Assembly (NCBI GenBank): GCA_902586485.1
Contig: CACIHO010000001.1
Coordinates: 62,001-126,000 of the forward strand
Origin: an uncultured Pelagibacteraceae bacterium
GTDB lineage: Bacteria; Pseudomonadota; Alphaproteobacteria; Pelagibacterales; Pelagibacteraceae
DNA length: 64,000 nucleotides
Direction of reading: 5' to 3'
Position 1 is the first letter of the stretch; each line of letters begins with the position of its first letter. The notes beneath the pieces were generated by a model, which ran no database searches, was not told the origin of the DNA, and worked only from the letters and a program-made list of their open reading frames with translations. A program made the translations under genes and the position numbers. Below are positions 1 to 10,005 of this stretch, piece after piece.

Positions 1-13
1 CCCATAATAAATT

Positions 14-1372
14 TTAGCCTTTTACAACTTCTCTTGTATTTGCGTTAAAAGACTCTTTGAATGGAATATCCACAACTACAGCATCTACAGGTGTTCCTGG
101 AGTATCTGAGTATTTTTCTGGAAGATGAACTTTAAACTTAGTTCCAACTTTATTTTTTGGAAATCCATTAGGGTTTAAAGTTCCATCAAACGGAACGTAT
201 CCCATAGCAATATTGGTTTTCTTTTCAGGATGCCACCATGGTGAAGTAAGAAATCCAACTGGATCTCCACCACTTTCTGGTGATACAAGCCAAAAGTCTG
301 GCGCATAATCATCGATTGGTTTACCGCCTAACTCCATTCCAACTAATTGAAGTTTATATGGTTTTTTTCCAGCTTTAATATCTGCTCCCATTTTCTCTAA
401 AGCAGCTTTACCAACATAATCAGCTTTTTTATTCCATTCACCTTTACCAGATAATGAAACTTGATAACCTAAATTACATTGAAATGGATTATGTTGTTGA
501 TCCATGTCTTGCCCCCAAGAAAGAATACCTGCTTGTATTCTTCTATGGTGTGCAGGTGCAATCACCATCAATTTATGTTTTTTTCCTGCATCTAATACCG
601 CATTCCACATATCTTCAGCATATAAAGTAGCATTTCTTAAATATATCTCATAACCAGCTTCTCCTGAAAAACCAGATTGAGAAATTACACAACTTCTTCC
701 CCCAACTGTTGCTTCCGCTAATCCATAGAAAGGCATATTATCAAAATCAACTTGGTCACCACAAAGGTCTTGCATTAAAGCTTTTGACTTAGGACCTTGA
801 ATTTGTACTGGACATGCATCAATTTCTTCAATTGTACAATTAAATCTTCCATCTGCATTTACACCCTGTAAATACATTCCGATATCAGAGTCTGATAATG
901 AAAACCAAAATTCATCTTCTGAAATTCTTAAAAGAATTGGATCGTTTAAAACACCACCATAAGTATTACACAATATTACATATCTTGCTCTCATAGGAGA
1001 AATTTTTGTTGCGTCTCTAGTTATAACGTAGTCGGTAAATTTTTCTGCATCTGGACCTTTAACTCTTATTTGTCTTTCAACAGCCACGTTCCACATTGTT
1101 ACATGATTAACAATAGCGTCGTACTCAACCATTGCTCCACCATCTTCAGGTTTTACATAACCTCTTGGATGATAAATTCGATTGTATACTGTTGCTCTCC
1201 AACAACCAGCCTGCATTGATAAATGCCAATAAGGTGATTTTCTTACCCTTGTTGAAATTAGCATTTCAACTTTAGTTGGCCCACTTTGTCTTAAATTATA
1301 TGGTACTTCTCTATCTGATTGATCAACAGAAGTAACATGTTTTAGTTTAGTATAGTCAAATTCATTAGACAT
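14..1372 (-). CDS. GcvT-fold aminomethyltransferase/THF-dependent demethylase-like protein (LigM/DmdA-related, ~452 aa)
   Basis: Full ORF; GcvT-like segments (QIQGPKSKALMQDLCGD, SQSGFSGEAGYEIYL); length closer to LigM/DesA than to DmdA; overlaps a MetF-like gene. Confidence 0.75.
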   Translation of the reverse strand: MSNEFDYTKLKHVTSVDQSDREVPYNLRQSGPTKVEMLISTRVRKSPYWHLSMQAGCWRATVYNRIYHPRGYVKPEDGGAMVEYDAIVNHVTMWNVAVERQIRVKGPDAEKFTDYVITRDATKISPMRARYVILCNTYGGVLNDPILLRISEDEFWFSLSDSDIGMYLQGVNADGRFNCTIEEIDACPVQIQGPKSKALMQDLCGDQVDFDNMPFYGLAEATVGGRSCVISQSGFSGEAGYEIYLRNATLYAEDMWNAVLDAGKKHKLMVIAPAHHRRIQAGILSWGQDMDQQHNPFQCNLGYQVSLSGKGEWNKKADYVGKAALEKMGADIKAGKKPYKLQLVGMELGGKPIDDYAPDFWLVSPESGGDPVGFLTSPWWHPEKKTNIAMGYVPFDGTLNPNGFPKNKVGTKFKVHLPEKYSDTPGTPVDAVVVDIPFKESFNANTREVVKG

Positions 1373-2093
1373 AACTATTCTCCTTCAACCACTTGTTAGT
1401 TTCCTTCAAGCCGCCGAATGTATAAATGTGGAAGTTATCAGTGTGCGATTTAACTTTCCCAATTAAATCATTAGGGTCTTTAGGTTTCAATAAATCTAAT
1501 GCCTTACTAAAATTAGATTTAAGAAAGTTTAAGGAATTTTTTGTCCCAACAATATTAGCAAATTTAATTAAACTAGATATTTTTAATGGCCCAGTAATTC
1601 CCACATGCACTGGTACGCTTTGCTTAGAAATAAAATCTATAATAGGCTGAGGATCTAGCAACCACTGTGTTACAATATAATCAGCATAAGGCTTTTTATC
1701 TATCATAGCTTTTTCTAAATCTGAGTCGGATATATCAGGACTCCCCTCGGGATGTCCAGCAATTCCTATTTTCATTTTTTCAAAATAACCTGTCTCTAAA
1801 AGTTGAAATGAACTATCAAATTTACCTGCTGGCTCTCTTCCACCTCCAATAATTAAGGCTTGCTTCACCCCTCCATCTTTGCATCTAGAGACGTAATCTT
1901 TTAGTTCTTTTTCATCATACATTGATCTAGCAGGAAAATGAGGCACAGGGTTAAATCCTTTTTTCACAAGCTCAACTGCTTTATCAGCAGTCTCTCTATA
2001 GTCACCTCCAGGTAGCATTGTAATGTATATGTCAGATAGTGCTGGTACCGTATCAACTTCAGTATTAGGACTTATTTCCAATGAAAAATTCAT
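1365..2093 (-). CDS. Short methylenetetrahydrofolate reductase-like (MetF family) protein
   Basis: ORF 242 aa; TIM-barrel MetF-like motifs (PHFPARS, GIAGHPEGSPD, VTQWLLDP); 8 bp overlap with the GcvT-like gene. Confidence 0.75.
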   Translation of the reverse strand: MNFSLEISPNTEVDTVPALSDIYITMLPGGDYRETADKAVELVKKGFNPVPHFPARSMYDEKELKDYVSRCKDGGVKQALIIGGGREPAGKFDSSFQLLETGYFEKMKIGIAGHPEGSPDISDSDLEKAMIDKKPYADYIVTQWLLDPQPIIDFISKQSVPVHVGITGPLKISSLIKFANIVGTKNSLNFLKSNFSKALDLLKPKDPNDLIGKVKSHTDNFHIYTFGGLKETNKWLKENSYV

Positions 2094-2152
2094 TATCTGA
2101 ATATTTATTTATTTTGATATACGTGTCTAGATAATTCGATGTAACAAAGTAT

Positions 2153-3040
2153 CTAGTGTTTTATCTGGCCTCTATGCTTTTGGATCCTTCTTCCGTATTC
2201 TTGGGTGACCCTATCAAAGACAATTGCTAGAGCTACTATTGCTAGCCCATTCATCATACCAAGAGCCAAATATTGGTTAGAAACAGCTCTTAATATTGGT
2301 ACTCCAAGACCTTTTACACCTATCATAGAAGCAATAACTACCATAGCTAGAGCCATCATTATGGTTTGGTTTACTCCAGCAAATACAGTTGGTAAAGCTA
2401 GTGGAATTTGAACAGATTTTAATTTTTGCGCTGTGGTCGCTCCAAAAGCTTCGCTAGCCTCTAAAGTTTCTTTGTCTACTTCTCTAATTCCAAGATTAGT
2501 TAACCTAATAATTGGAGGAACTGCATAGACACAAACAGCAATTAATCCTGGTACTTTTCCAATTCCTAACAACATTAATATAGGTATCAAATAAACAAAA
2601 CTAGGAATTGTTTGCATCATATCCAACACAGGAAGTATTGCTTTTTCAGCTCTAGAAGATCTAGCCATTATAATTCCTATTGGGATTCCAACAACAATAC
2701 AAATGATTGTACAAACGGTAATAATTGCAACTGTTGCCATGCAATCTTCCCACATTCCAAAATAACCAATTAATAAGAAAGCAATTCCACTTCCCAGAAC
2801 TAATTTCCAACTTCTTGAACCCAACCATGCTAACCCACAAATTATACCAATGACTATTATCCATGGAGTAGATAATAATAATTTTTCTAATGATACTAAA
2901 AAAAATAATAATGGATCAAAAAATGCTTCTATACTGTCTCCATATTCTCTCGAAAAATTTCTAAAAGCTAAGTCGATACCTTTTCTTAGCTCCATTTGGG
3001 ATCTTCTCCCAAGCTCTGGAAATTCAGTAAAAAATTCCAT
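2153..3040 (-). CDS. proW: Glycine betaine/proline-type ABC transporter permease (ProW/OpuAB-like)
   Basis: Multi-TM protein with IGIIMARS...VLDMMQTIPSFVYLIP...EASEAFGAT permease motifs; next to SBP gene. Confidence 0.88.
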   Translation of the reverse strand: MEFFTEFPELGRRSQMELRKGIDLAFRNFSREYGDSIEAFFDPLLFFLVSLEKLLLSTPWIIVIGIICGLAWLGSRSWKLVLGSGIAFLLIGYFGMWEDCMATVAIITVCTIICIVVGIPIGIIMARSSRAEKAILPVLDMMQTIPSFVYLIPILMLLGIGKVPGLIAVCVYAVPPIIRLTNLGIREVDKETLEASEAFGATTAQKLKSVQIPLALPTVFAGVNQTIMMALAMVVIASMIGVKGLGVPILRAVSNQYLALGMMNGLAIVALAIVFDRVTQEYGRRIQKHRGQIKH

Positions 3041-3054
3041 AAATAAAAAAATTG

Positions 3055-3083
3055 TTACGAGCCTAAATAATATAGGCTCGTAA
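3055..3083 (-). other. Intercistronic hairpin between proX-like and proW-like genes
   Basis: TTACGAGCCTA-AATAATA-TAGGCTCGTAA: perfect 11-bp inverted repeat, 7-nt loop. Confidence 0.85.
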
Positions 3084-3095
3084 TTTTAAGTTTAA

Positions 3096-4106
3096 TTATA
3101 AACTTTTCTTGATTTTTTTTGCTGCATCAGAAGACACCCATTTTGTCCAAACATCTTCATGCTTAATTAAAAACTCAACTGCAGCATCTGATCCTTTTGC
3201 TTGGTTGTCAGCCATGTAGACCAACATTCCATTCATAACTGTACCTGGATAAGTTCTTTTTTCAACATAACTAAGAACGTCTTTTCCCCCAGTTTTAGCA
3301 AAGTTAGCACTCACAATTGAGTTAACTTCAGATTTTGTCCATGCAGTTGGTTTTGGACTTGCACAATCTTGCTCAGCAAGAGTTATGCAATTATCCCAAT
3401 TATCTCTTCCTGCAAAAGGAACACCAAAATCAACCGGTTGTAAATTATACTTCCCAACCATTGAAGTAGGATTCCAATAATATCCAAACCATGGTTCACC
3501 TGAGTCTGATGCTTTAGCAATAGAACCATCTAAACCTGCAGCTGAACCTGGATCAATAAGTTTCCAGCCTTTTTTTTCCATCTCAAATGCTCTGTATAAA
3601 TTTGCATTTGCTAATTGACATCCCCAACCTGCTGGACATCCCATGAAAGCACCCTTAGATGGATCCTCTTTATCTGGAAATAAGTCTGGTCGTTCTAAAA
3701 TTTGAACAGCAGTCATACCTTTAAGTTCTGGATGTTTTTTTAAAGCTGCTGGGTTTAACCACCAACCTTCTCCAAGACCAGTAATTGGCGCTTTATTAGC
3801 AATAATTAATCTTTTTTCACTTACTGCTTTTTTTAAAGGAGTGTAAACAGCATTCGCCCACTGCTCAGGGTTCATGTCAGGTGTTCCTTTATCATTCATT
3901 GATGTGAATGTTGGCATAGTAGCACCAGGCACTAATTCTACGTCACATCCATATCCCTCCTCTAGAATGATTTTATCAACGTTTGCCATTAACTCGGCAG
4001 ATGCCCAGTTTTGTTCGGCTATAACTAATTTCCCACAAGCATTTGCAAAAGAATTCATACCAAACACTAAAAGCGCAGAAAATAGAATTGTTTTTAATTT
4101 TTTCAT
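3096..4106 (-). CDS. proX: Glycine betaine/osmolyte ABC transporter substrate-binding protein (OpuAC/ProX family)
   Basis: Signal peptide (MKKLKTILFSALLVFGMNSFANA) and OpuAC-type sequence (IAEQNWASAELMANVDKIILEEGYG). Confidence 0.88.
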   Translation of the reverse strand: MKKLKTILFSALLVFGMNSFANACGKLVIAEQNWASAELMANVDKIILEEGYGCDVELVPGATMPTFTSMNDKGTPDMNPEQWANAVYTPLKKAVSEKRLIIANKAPITGLGEGWWLNPAALKKHPELKGMTAVQILERPDLFPDKEDPSKGAFMGCPAGWGCQLANANLYRAFEMEKKGWKLIDPGSAAGLDGSIAKASDSGEPWFGYYWNPTSMVGKYNLQPVDFGVPFAGRDNWDNCITLAEQDCASPKPTAWTKSEVNSIVSANFAKTGGKDVLSYVEKRTYPGTVMNGMLVYMADNQAKGSDAAVEFLIKHEDVWTKWVSSDAAKKIKKSL

Positions 4107-4379
4107 TATATCTCCGTTAATTAATTTAGAAAATCACTAGAACACATCGATGAAAATATTGCAAATATCTTTCAACTATCAGTTGTAGTTAAATTGTCTT
4201 TAAATGATATTTATTAAGATATACTGTTTTTTTATGAAATTTTCTGCAAATTTTTTTTTTAAAGAGTTTGTCTATATTTTAAATTGCAAAACTGTATTTC
4301 AACAAATCATTATAAGAGAATCTTAAAATTTTAGCGTTAATTAATTCCAACTTAAAAAGGAGGTTTAATAAAAGTTGAA

Positions 4380-5558
4380 ATGAAAAAATTATCTCAAATA
4401 CTCGATTTAAAAAAAATAAAAGTAGTAAATAAAAATATTCATAAAGCTCATGGATTACCAAATGAGTGTTATACCAATCACGATTATTTATCTATCGAGA
4501 GAAAAAAAATCTTTGAAAATAAATGGGTGGTAATTGGTGTTGGGAGCTCTGTACCAAATATTGGAGATGCAAAACCATTTGATTTGCTTGGAATTCCGCT
4601 AATTATTTTAAGAGATAAAAATAATAAAATAAAAGTTTTTCATAATGTTTGTAGTCATCGAGGTTTTAAGATCCTTCAGGAAAAATGTAAAATTAAAAAT
4701 GTGATTAGATGTCCATATCATTCTTGGTCCTATGACATGAGCGGCATGTTAATTGCAACACCACATATTGGTGGAATGAATAAACATAATTGTAATAAAT
4801 TTAGCAAATCAAAAAGTGGACTTAAGGAAGTAAAATCTTATATTTGGTTAGATTTAATTTTTGTTAATTTAAATAATAATGAAATTGATTTTGAAAAATA
4901 CATTAAACCTTTAAGTGATAGATGGAAAAAATTTTGGCCAACAAAGGATAGAAATTTGAATGTTTATTCAAAAGATTATGGTTATTTTAATTTAAACGCA
5001 AAATGTAATTGGAAGTTTGCAATAGAAAATTATTGTGAAAGTTATCATCTTCCTTGGGTTCATCCTGGATTAAACTCATACTCAAAAATCGATGATCATT
5101 ATCATATTCAAGGATTACCAAACCGTTTTGCTGGACAAGGCACTAAGGTTTATAATCCAAGGTTTAAAAATAATCTAAAATTTCCAACTTTTCCAAATTG
5201 GCCAAAAGATCAAGAACATATTGCTGAATATGTTGCTTTATTTCCAAATGTAATGCTTGGAATTCATAAAGATCATTTTTATGCCTACTGGTTAGAACCA
5301 GTAAACAATGAATACACAAAAGAACATATGGAAATTTATTATGTAGGTAATGAAGCAGCAAATTCGAGAAAATTTAAATCACTTAGAAAACAAAACTTTG
5401 AACTTTGGAGAGGAGTTCAAAGCGAAGATTTAAATATAATTGAAGGAATGCAAGATGGTAGAAAATCACCAACTTATAATGGAGGAAATTTTTCACCTGT
5501 GATGGATAATCCCACCCATCATTTCCACAAATGGGTTGCAAATAACTTGATGAAATGA
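4380..5558 (+). CDS. Rieske [2Fe-2S] ring-hydroxylating/betaine-type monooxygenase alpha subunit
   Basis: Rieske motif CSHRG...CPYHSWSYD; C-terminal mononuclear-iron domain (NYCESYHLPWVHPGL); SD aaaggagg upstream. Confidence 0.88.
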   Translation: MKKLSQILDLKKIKVVNKNIHKAHGLPNECYTNHDYLSIERKKIFENKWVVIGVGSSVPNIGDAKPFDLLGIPLIILRDKNNKIKVFHNVCSHRGFKILQEKCKIKNVIRCPYHSWSYDMSGMLIATPHIGGMNKHNCNKFSKSKSGLKEVKSYIWLDLIFVNLNNNEIDFEKYIKPLSDRWKKFWPTKDRNLNVYSKDYGYFNLNAKCNWKFAIENYCESYHLPWVHPGLNSYSKIDDHYHIQGLPNRFAGQGTKVYNPRFKNNLKFPTFPNWPKDQEHIAEYVALFPNVMLGIHKDHFYAYWLEPVNNEYTKEHMEIYYVGNEAANSRKFKSLRKQNFELWRGVQSEDLNIIEGMQDGRKSPTYNGGNFSPVMDNPTHHFHKWVANNLMK

Positions 5559-5569
5559 AAGGATAAATT

Positions 5570-6610
5570 ATGAAAAAAGATTTAATTACTAGGTTAAATA
5601 ATGGACCAATAATGTGCGCAGAAGGATATCTTTTTGCAATGGAAAGAAGAGGTTATTTATCAGCAGGTCCGTTTGTTCCAGAAGTAGTTTTAGAACATCC
5701 AGAGGTAGTGACTCAGTTACATAGAGAATTTATTAGAGCAGGTTCGGATGTTGTCCAAGCATTTACATATTATGGACATAGAGAAAAACTGAGAATTATT
5801 GGTAAGGAAGACATGTTAGAGCCACTTCAAAAAAATGCTCTTAAGATAGCTAAAGATACTGCAAATGAATTTAAAGATTTGGACTTGATGGTTTGTGGAG
5901 ATGTAGCCAATACAAATATTTTTGATCCAGGAGATTCTAGTACTCATAAAGAGTGTCAAAAAATGTATGAAGAACAAATTGGTTGGGCAAAAGAAGCAGG
6001 AGTTGATTTTGTAATTGCAGAAACAATAAATTGGACAGAGGAAATGAAGTTAGCATTAAAAGCAATTAAAGATGCTGGACTTATTGCAGTTTGCAATTTT
6101 GCAATCCCAAGAGGAGACAAAACTAGAGAAGGTCATAGTGCTGAAGATGCTTGTAAAATGATGGAAGATTTAGGTGCCGATGTAGTTGGTTTAAATTGTT
6201 ATCGAGGACCTGAAATGACAATGAAATTATTAAAAAAAGTTAGAGAAAAAGTTTCATGTCATGTTGCTGGACTTCCAGTACCTTACAGAACAACAGAGGA
6301 AGAACCTGGGTTTTTAAATATAACTGATCATGGTTGTAATTGTATTCCTGGGGGCAATGCATTCCCAGTTGCTTTAGACAACTTGTTCTGTAACAGATTT
6401 GAAATGGCAGAATTTGCTAAGGATTGTGTTCAAAATAAAATAAATTTTATTGGTATTTGTTGTGGAGCAGAAGCTCACCATGTTAGAGAAATGTCAGTTG
6501 CAATTGGTAAAAAACCAATTTCAATGAAATACATGCCTGACATGAGTAAACATTTTCATCACGGTACTGATAAATCTTTAAAAAAAGTAAATAAGGAAAT
6601 TAAATATTAA
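5570..6610 (+). CDS. bhmT: Betaine-homocysteine S-methyltransferase-like
   Basis: Homocysteine methyltransferase fold; Zn motif GICCGAEAHHVREM; GLNCYRGP; operon with DMGDH. Confidence 0.88.
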   Translation: MKKDLITRLNNGPIMCAEGYLFAMERRGYLSAGPFVPEVVLEHPEVVTQLHREFIRAGSDVVQAFTYYGHREKLRIIGKEDMLEPLQKNALKIAKDTANEFKDLDLMVCGDVANTNIFDPGDSSTHKECQKMYEEQIGWAKEAGVDFVIAETINWTEEMKLALKAIKDAGLIAVCNFAIPRGDKTREGHSAEDACKMMEDLGADVVGLNCYRGPEMTMKLLKKVREKVSCHVAGLPVPYRTTEEEPGFLNITDHGCNCIPGGNAFPVALDNLFCNRFEMAEFAKDCVQNKINFIGICCGAEAHHVREMSVAIGKKPISMKYMPDMSKHFHHGTDKSLKKVNKEIKY

Positions 6611-9015
6611 TGGAAAAGCATGCGAAAGTAGTAATCATAGGAGGTGGCGTAGTAGGGTGTTCTATACTTTATCATTTATCTAAATTTGGATTAAAGGATT
6701 GTATCTTACTCGAAAGAAACGAGCTTACTTCTGGTTCATCTTGGCATGCCGCAGGAAATGTTCATGTGATTTCATCTGATCCAAATATCTCAAGGATGAT
6801 GGCCTACACAATAGGATTATATAAAGAAATAGAAAAAGAGTCTGGTCATTCTGTAGGGTTTAAACCTAGTGGTGGATTTTACTTAGCTTCAAATGAAGTG
6901 TGGGCTGATTATTTAAAGAGAGAAAGATCAAAAGCAAGATATATGGGGCTTGATCAAGAGTTTATTTCTCTTGAGGAAGTAAAAAAGAAAAATCCTTTAA
7001 TTGATCCATCAAGATACTTGCTAGCATTATGGGATCCTATTGATGGTGAAGTTGATCCATCAGGAGTTACTTACGCTTTTGCAAAAGCAGCAAAAGTTCA
7101 TGGTGGAAAATATTATACTCACACAGTTGTTAAGGATACGAAACAAAAAGAGGATGGAACTTGGGATGTCTTTACTAAAAAAGGAAATATCAATGCTGAA
7201 ATAGTAATTAATGCGGGTGGTTTGTGGGCAAGAGAAGTTGGACAATTAGCTGGTTTAAATCTTCCTGTACAACCAATGGAACATCATTATTTGATAACTG
7301 AACCTATTCCAGAAATTGAAGCGATGGGTGATCAAAGATTACCTATTGGAACAGATTTTGAGGGAAATATTTACTTTAGACAAGAAGGTAAGGGAATGTT
7401 GCTTGGAACTTATGAGCCAAAATCAACACCTTGGAAAGTTGAAGGTACACCAATGAATTTTGGTCATGAACTACTTGAACCAAAATTAGATAATATCGAA
7501 GATAGATTGGCAATTGGGTTTGAGAGAATGCCAGCATTAGAGCGGGCAGGAATAAAAAATATTGTTAATGGACCTTTTACTTTTGGTCCGGATGGAAGTC
7601 CTCTTATTGGTCCAGTACCAGGAATGAAAAATTATTGGGTTGCGGTTGGTGTCATGGCTGGATTTTGCCAAGGAGGTGGTGTTGGAAAATGTATTGCTGA
7701 GTGGATTATTGATGGGGAACCTTCCATTGATGTTTGGGCAATGGATGTTGCTAGATTTGGAGATTACGCTTCACCTCAATATGGAACAATAAAATCTTCA
7801 GAAAATTATGAACGAAGATTTATTATGACATTTCCAAATGAAACTTTACCAAAAGGAAGAAAACAAAAAACCACTGCATTATATGATCGTTTCTTAAATC
7901 AAGGTGCTGTTATGGGAGATAGTTTTGGATTGGAAAATGTTTTGTGGTTTGCAAATAATAAAGAGGATGCTCACGAAGAGCCTACTATTAAAAGATCGAG
8001 ATCTCACGATTATGTTTCAAAAGAAGTTATTAATGTAAGAGAGAATGTTGGTTTGATTGAAGTTGCAAATTTTTCAAAACACGAGTTTAAAGGTCCTGAT
8101 GCTAGAAAATTTTTAGATCACATAATGGCAGGAAGACTACCTAAGCCAGGAAGAATATCTTTATCCCCAATGTTGTCATATAGAGGAAAATTGTGTGGAG
8201 ATTTAACAGTAGCTTGTTTGGATGAAAATGAATTTATGGTATTTGGATCTGGAGCTGTTCAAGAAATGCATAAACGTTGGTTTGAAAGTCATTTAGATAA
8301 ATTTAATTTAAGTTATTCCAATAGATCTGATGAGTATCATGGTTTGTCTATTGCAGGACCTAACTCGAGGAAGGTTTTAGAAAAAATAGTAAGAGACGAT
8401 GTTTCAAATGAAAAATTTAAATTTAGAGACTCAAGAAGAATGTTTGTTGGGGGGGTTCCGGCGATAATTAATAGAATTTCATTTACTGGCGAACTCGGAT
8501 ATGAAATTTATGTTGCACCTCACTATCAATTAAAACTTTATGAAGAATTAATGGAAGCTGGAAAAGAATTTAATATTAAACCTTTTGGTGGGAGAGCATT
8601 AATGTCAATGAGATTAGAGAAAAATTGGGGAGCTTGGACATTAGATTATAGACCAGATTTTACTGCAAAAGAGACAGGCTTGGATGTGTTTATTGATTGG
8701 GATAAAGAGTTTATTGGTAAAGAAAGTGCACAAAAGGAAAATTCTTCAAATAAACTTATACCATTTATTGTTGAGACAAATGACATTGATGTAACAAATA
8801 ATGAAGCCGTGATGAATGGAGATCAAAGTATTGGTTATGTAACCTCAGGTGGTTTTGCTCATTTTGTAAATAAAAGTGTAGCGTTTACTTTTGTTGATCA
8901 AAAAAACATAAAATCTGAAAATAAAATTCAAGTAGAGATAAATGGAGATTTATTTAATTGTTCAATTATCAAAGAACCACTTTACGATCCAAGCGGTCAA
9001 AAAATGAGAAGCTAA
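6610..9015 (+). CDS. dmgdh: Dimethylglycine dehydrogenase-like (FAD oxidoreductase + GcvT domains)
   Basis: 801 aa; VVIIGGGVVGCSILYHLSKFG FAD motif, SSWHAAG, C-terminal GcvT half. Confidence 0.88.
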   Translation: MEKHAKVVIIGGGVVGCSILYHLSKFGLKDCILLERNELTSGSSWHAAGNVHVISSDPNISRMMAYTIGLYKEIEKESGHSVGFKPSGGFYLASNEVWADYLKRERSKARYMGLDQEFISLEEVKKKNPLIDPSRYLLALWDPIDGEVDPSGVTYAFAKAAKVHGGKYYTHTVVKDTKQKEDGTWDVFTKKGNINAEIVINAGGLWAREVGQLAGLNLPVQPMEHHYLITEPIPEIEAMGDQRLPIGTDFEGNIYFRQEGKGMLLGTYEPKSTPWKVEGTPMNFGHELLEPKLDNIEDRLAIGFERMPALERAGIKNIVNGPFTFGPDGSPLIGPVPGMKNYWVAVGVMAGFCQGGGVGKCIAEWIIDGEPSIDVWAMDVARFGDYASPQYGTIKSSENYERRFIMTFPNETLPKGRKQKTTALYDRFLNQGAVMGDSFGLENVLWFANNKEDAHEEPTIKRSRSHDYVSKEVINVRENVGLIEVANFSKHEFKGPDARKFLDHIMAGRLPKPGRISLSPMLSYRGKLCGDLTVACLDENEFMVFGSGAVQEMHKRWFESHLDKFNLSYSNRSDEYHGLSIAGPNSRKVLEKIVRDDVSNEKFKFRDSRRMFVGGVPAIINRISFTGELGYEIYVAPHYQLKLYEELMEAGKEFNIKPFGGRALMSMRLEKNWGAWTLDYRPDFTAKETGLDVFIDWDKEFIGKESAQKENSSNKLIPFIVETNDIDVTNNEAVMNGDQSIGYVTSGGFAHFVNKSVAFTFVDQKNIKSENKIQVEINGDLFNCSIIKEPLYDPSGQKMRS

Positions 9016-10005
9016 ATGATATCAGATGAAGACAAAATAATGATGGAAACCCTTTATTGGTGGGGTATACCAACTTTGTTTAGATGTAGAAATGACCCAA
9101 ATCCAAAAAATTGTGATATTGCCCTAGTTGGTGTTCCTCACAGCACAGGAAATGGAACTACCGAAAGGGACCAGCACTTAGGTCCAAGAGCAGTTAGGAA
9201 TATTTCTGCAATGTTAAGACGTTCTCATTTTGATTACAAAATTGATCCCTGGAAAGAAAATAAAATTCATGATTTAGGCGATGTTCCATTTCCAGAGGCG
9301 AATGATAATGAAAAATGTATAGAAAGAATTTCAGCTTTTTATGATCATATTGAGCAAGCTGAAAAGCCAGTTGTATCAATTGGTGGTGATCATTCTGTTA
9401 CTGGAGGTATTGTTCAAAGTTTAGCTAAAAAAAATTCAAAATTAACAAAAGGAAAAAAAATTACCCTTATTCATTTTGATGCGCATACAGATTGTTTTGA
9501 AAAATTAGACCATTTTTTAGGTGCAAAAAAATCTGCTGCACATTGGGCCTCATATTTAGTAAGACAAGGAAATGTAGATCCTCATACTAGTACACAGATA
9601 GGAATAAGAGGAAATCCCAGAACTTTAGATTGGTTGCAAGCAAGTTACGATATTGGCTATCAAGTAATAACAATGGATGAATATAGAGAACTGGGTCATC
9701 AAAAATGCTCACAAATGATTTTAGATAGATTAGGAGATAATCCTATTTATGTTACTTTTGATTTAGACTGTCTAGATCCAACTGTTGCACCAGGAGTTGC
9801 TAATATAGAGCCTGCTTACAAAGGGTTTAATATGGATGAAGTAAGAAAACTTATTCAGTCTTTAAAAGGAAAAAATGTAATTGGAGGAGATGTTGCTTGT
9901 TTAATGCCAACAAAAGATAGTCCAAATCAAATTACTGCCATGGTTGCATCTTCAATCATGTTTGAAATAATCTGTTTAATTTCAATTAACATAAGAGATA
10001 AATGA
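9016..10005 (+). CDS. Ureohydrolase family (agmatinase/guanidino-acid hydrolase-like)
   Basis: GGDHS, HFDAHTD, FDLDCLDP metal motifs; substrate not determinable. Confidence 0.85.
   Translation: MISDEDKIMMETLYWWGIPTLFRCRNDPNPKNCDIALVGVPHSTGNGTTERDQHLGPRAVRNISAMLRRSHFDYKIDPWKENKIHDLGDVPFPEANDNEKCIERISAFYDHIEQAEKPVVSIGGDHSVTGGIVQSLAKKNSKLTKGKKITLIHFDAHTDCFEKLDHFLGAKKSAAHWASYLVRQGNVDPHTSTQIGIRGNPRTLDWLQASYDIGYQVITMDEYRELGHQKCSQMILDRLGDNPIYVTFDLDCLDPTVAPGVANIEPAYKGFNMDEVRKLIQSLKGKNVIGGDVACLMPTKDSPNQITAMVASSIMFEIICLISINIRDK

Noticed and set aside
1426-1650. Short ORFs antisense to confident genes in the supplied track (e.g. 1426-1650, 2205-2411, 2661-2864, 3874-4140, 5164-5361, 18333-18515, 18669-19001, 43523-43882, 50141-50542)
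   Set aside because: They lie within or opposite long, family-matching ORFs, have low-complexity sequence and lack a convincing SD; expected by chance in AT-rich DNA.
2153-4106. Missing ATPase (proV) for the betaine transporter as evidence of a novel ATPase-less system
   Set aside because: The ATPase gene could be just outside the window (left edge) or elsewhere; absence here is not informative.
4300-4380. Possible SAM-II/SAM-V riboswitch upstream of the Rieske-bhmT operon (gcgttaattaa...aaaaaggagg)
   Set aside because: I could not find a convincing P1 helix or the conserved core by eye; kept only as a region to scan, not as a feature.
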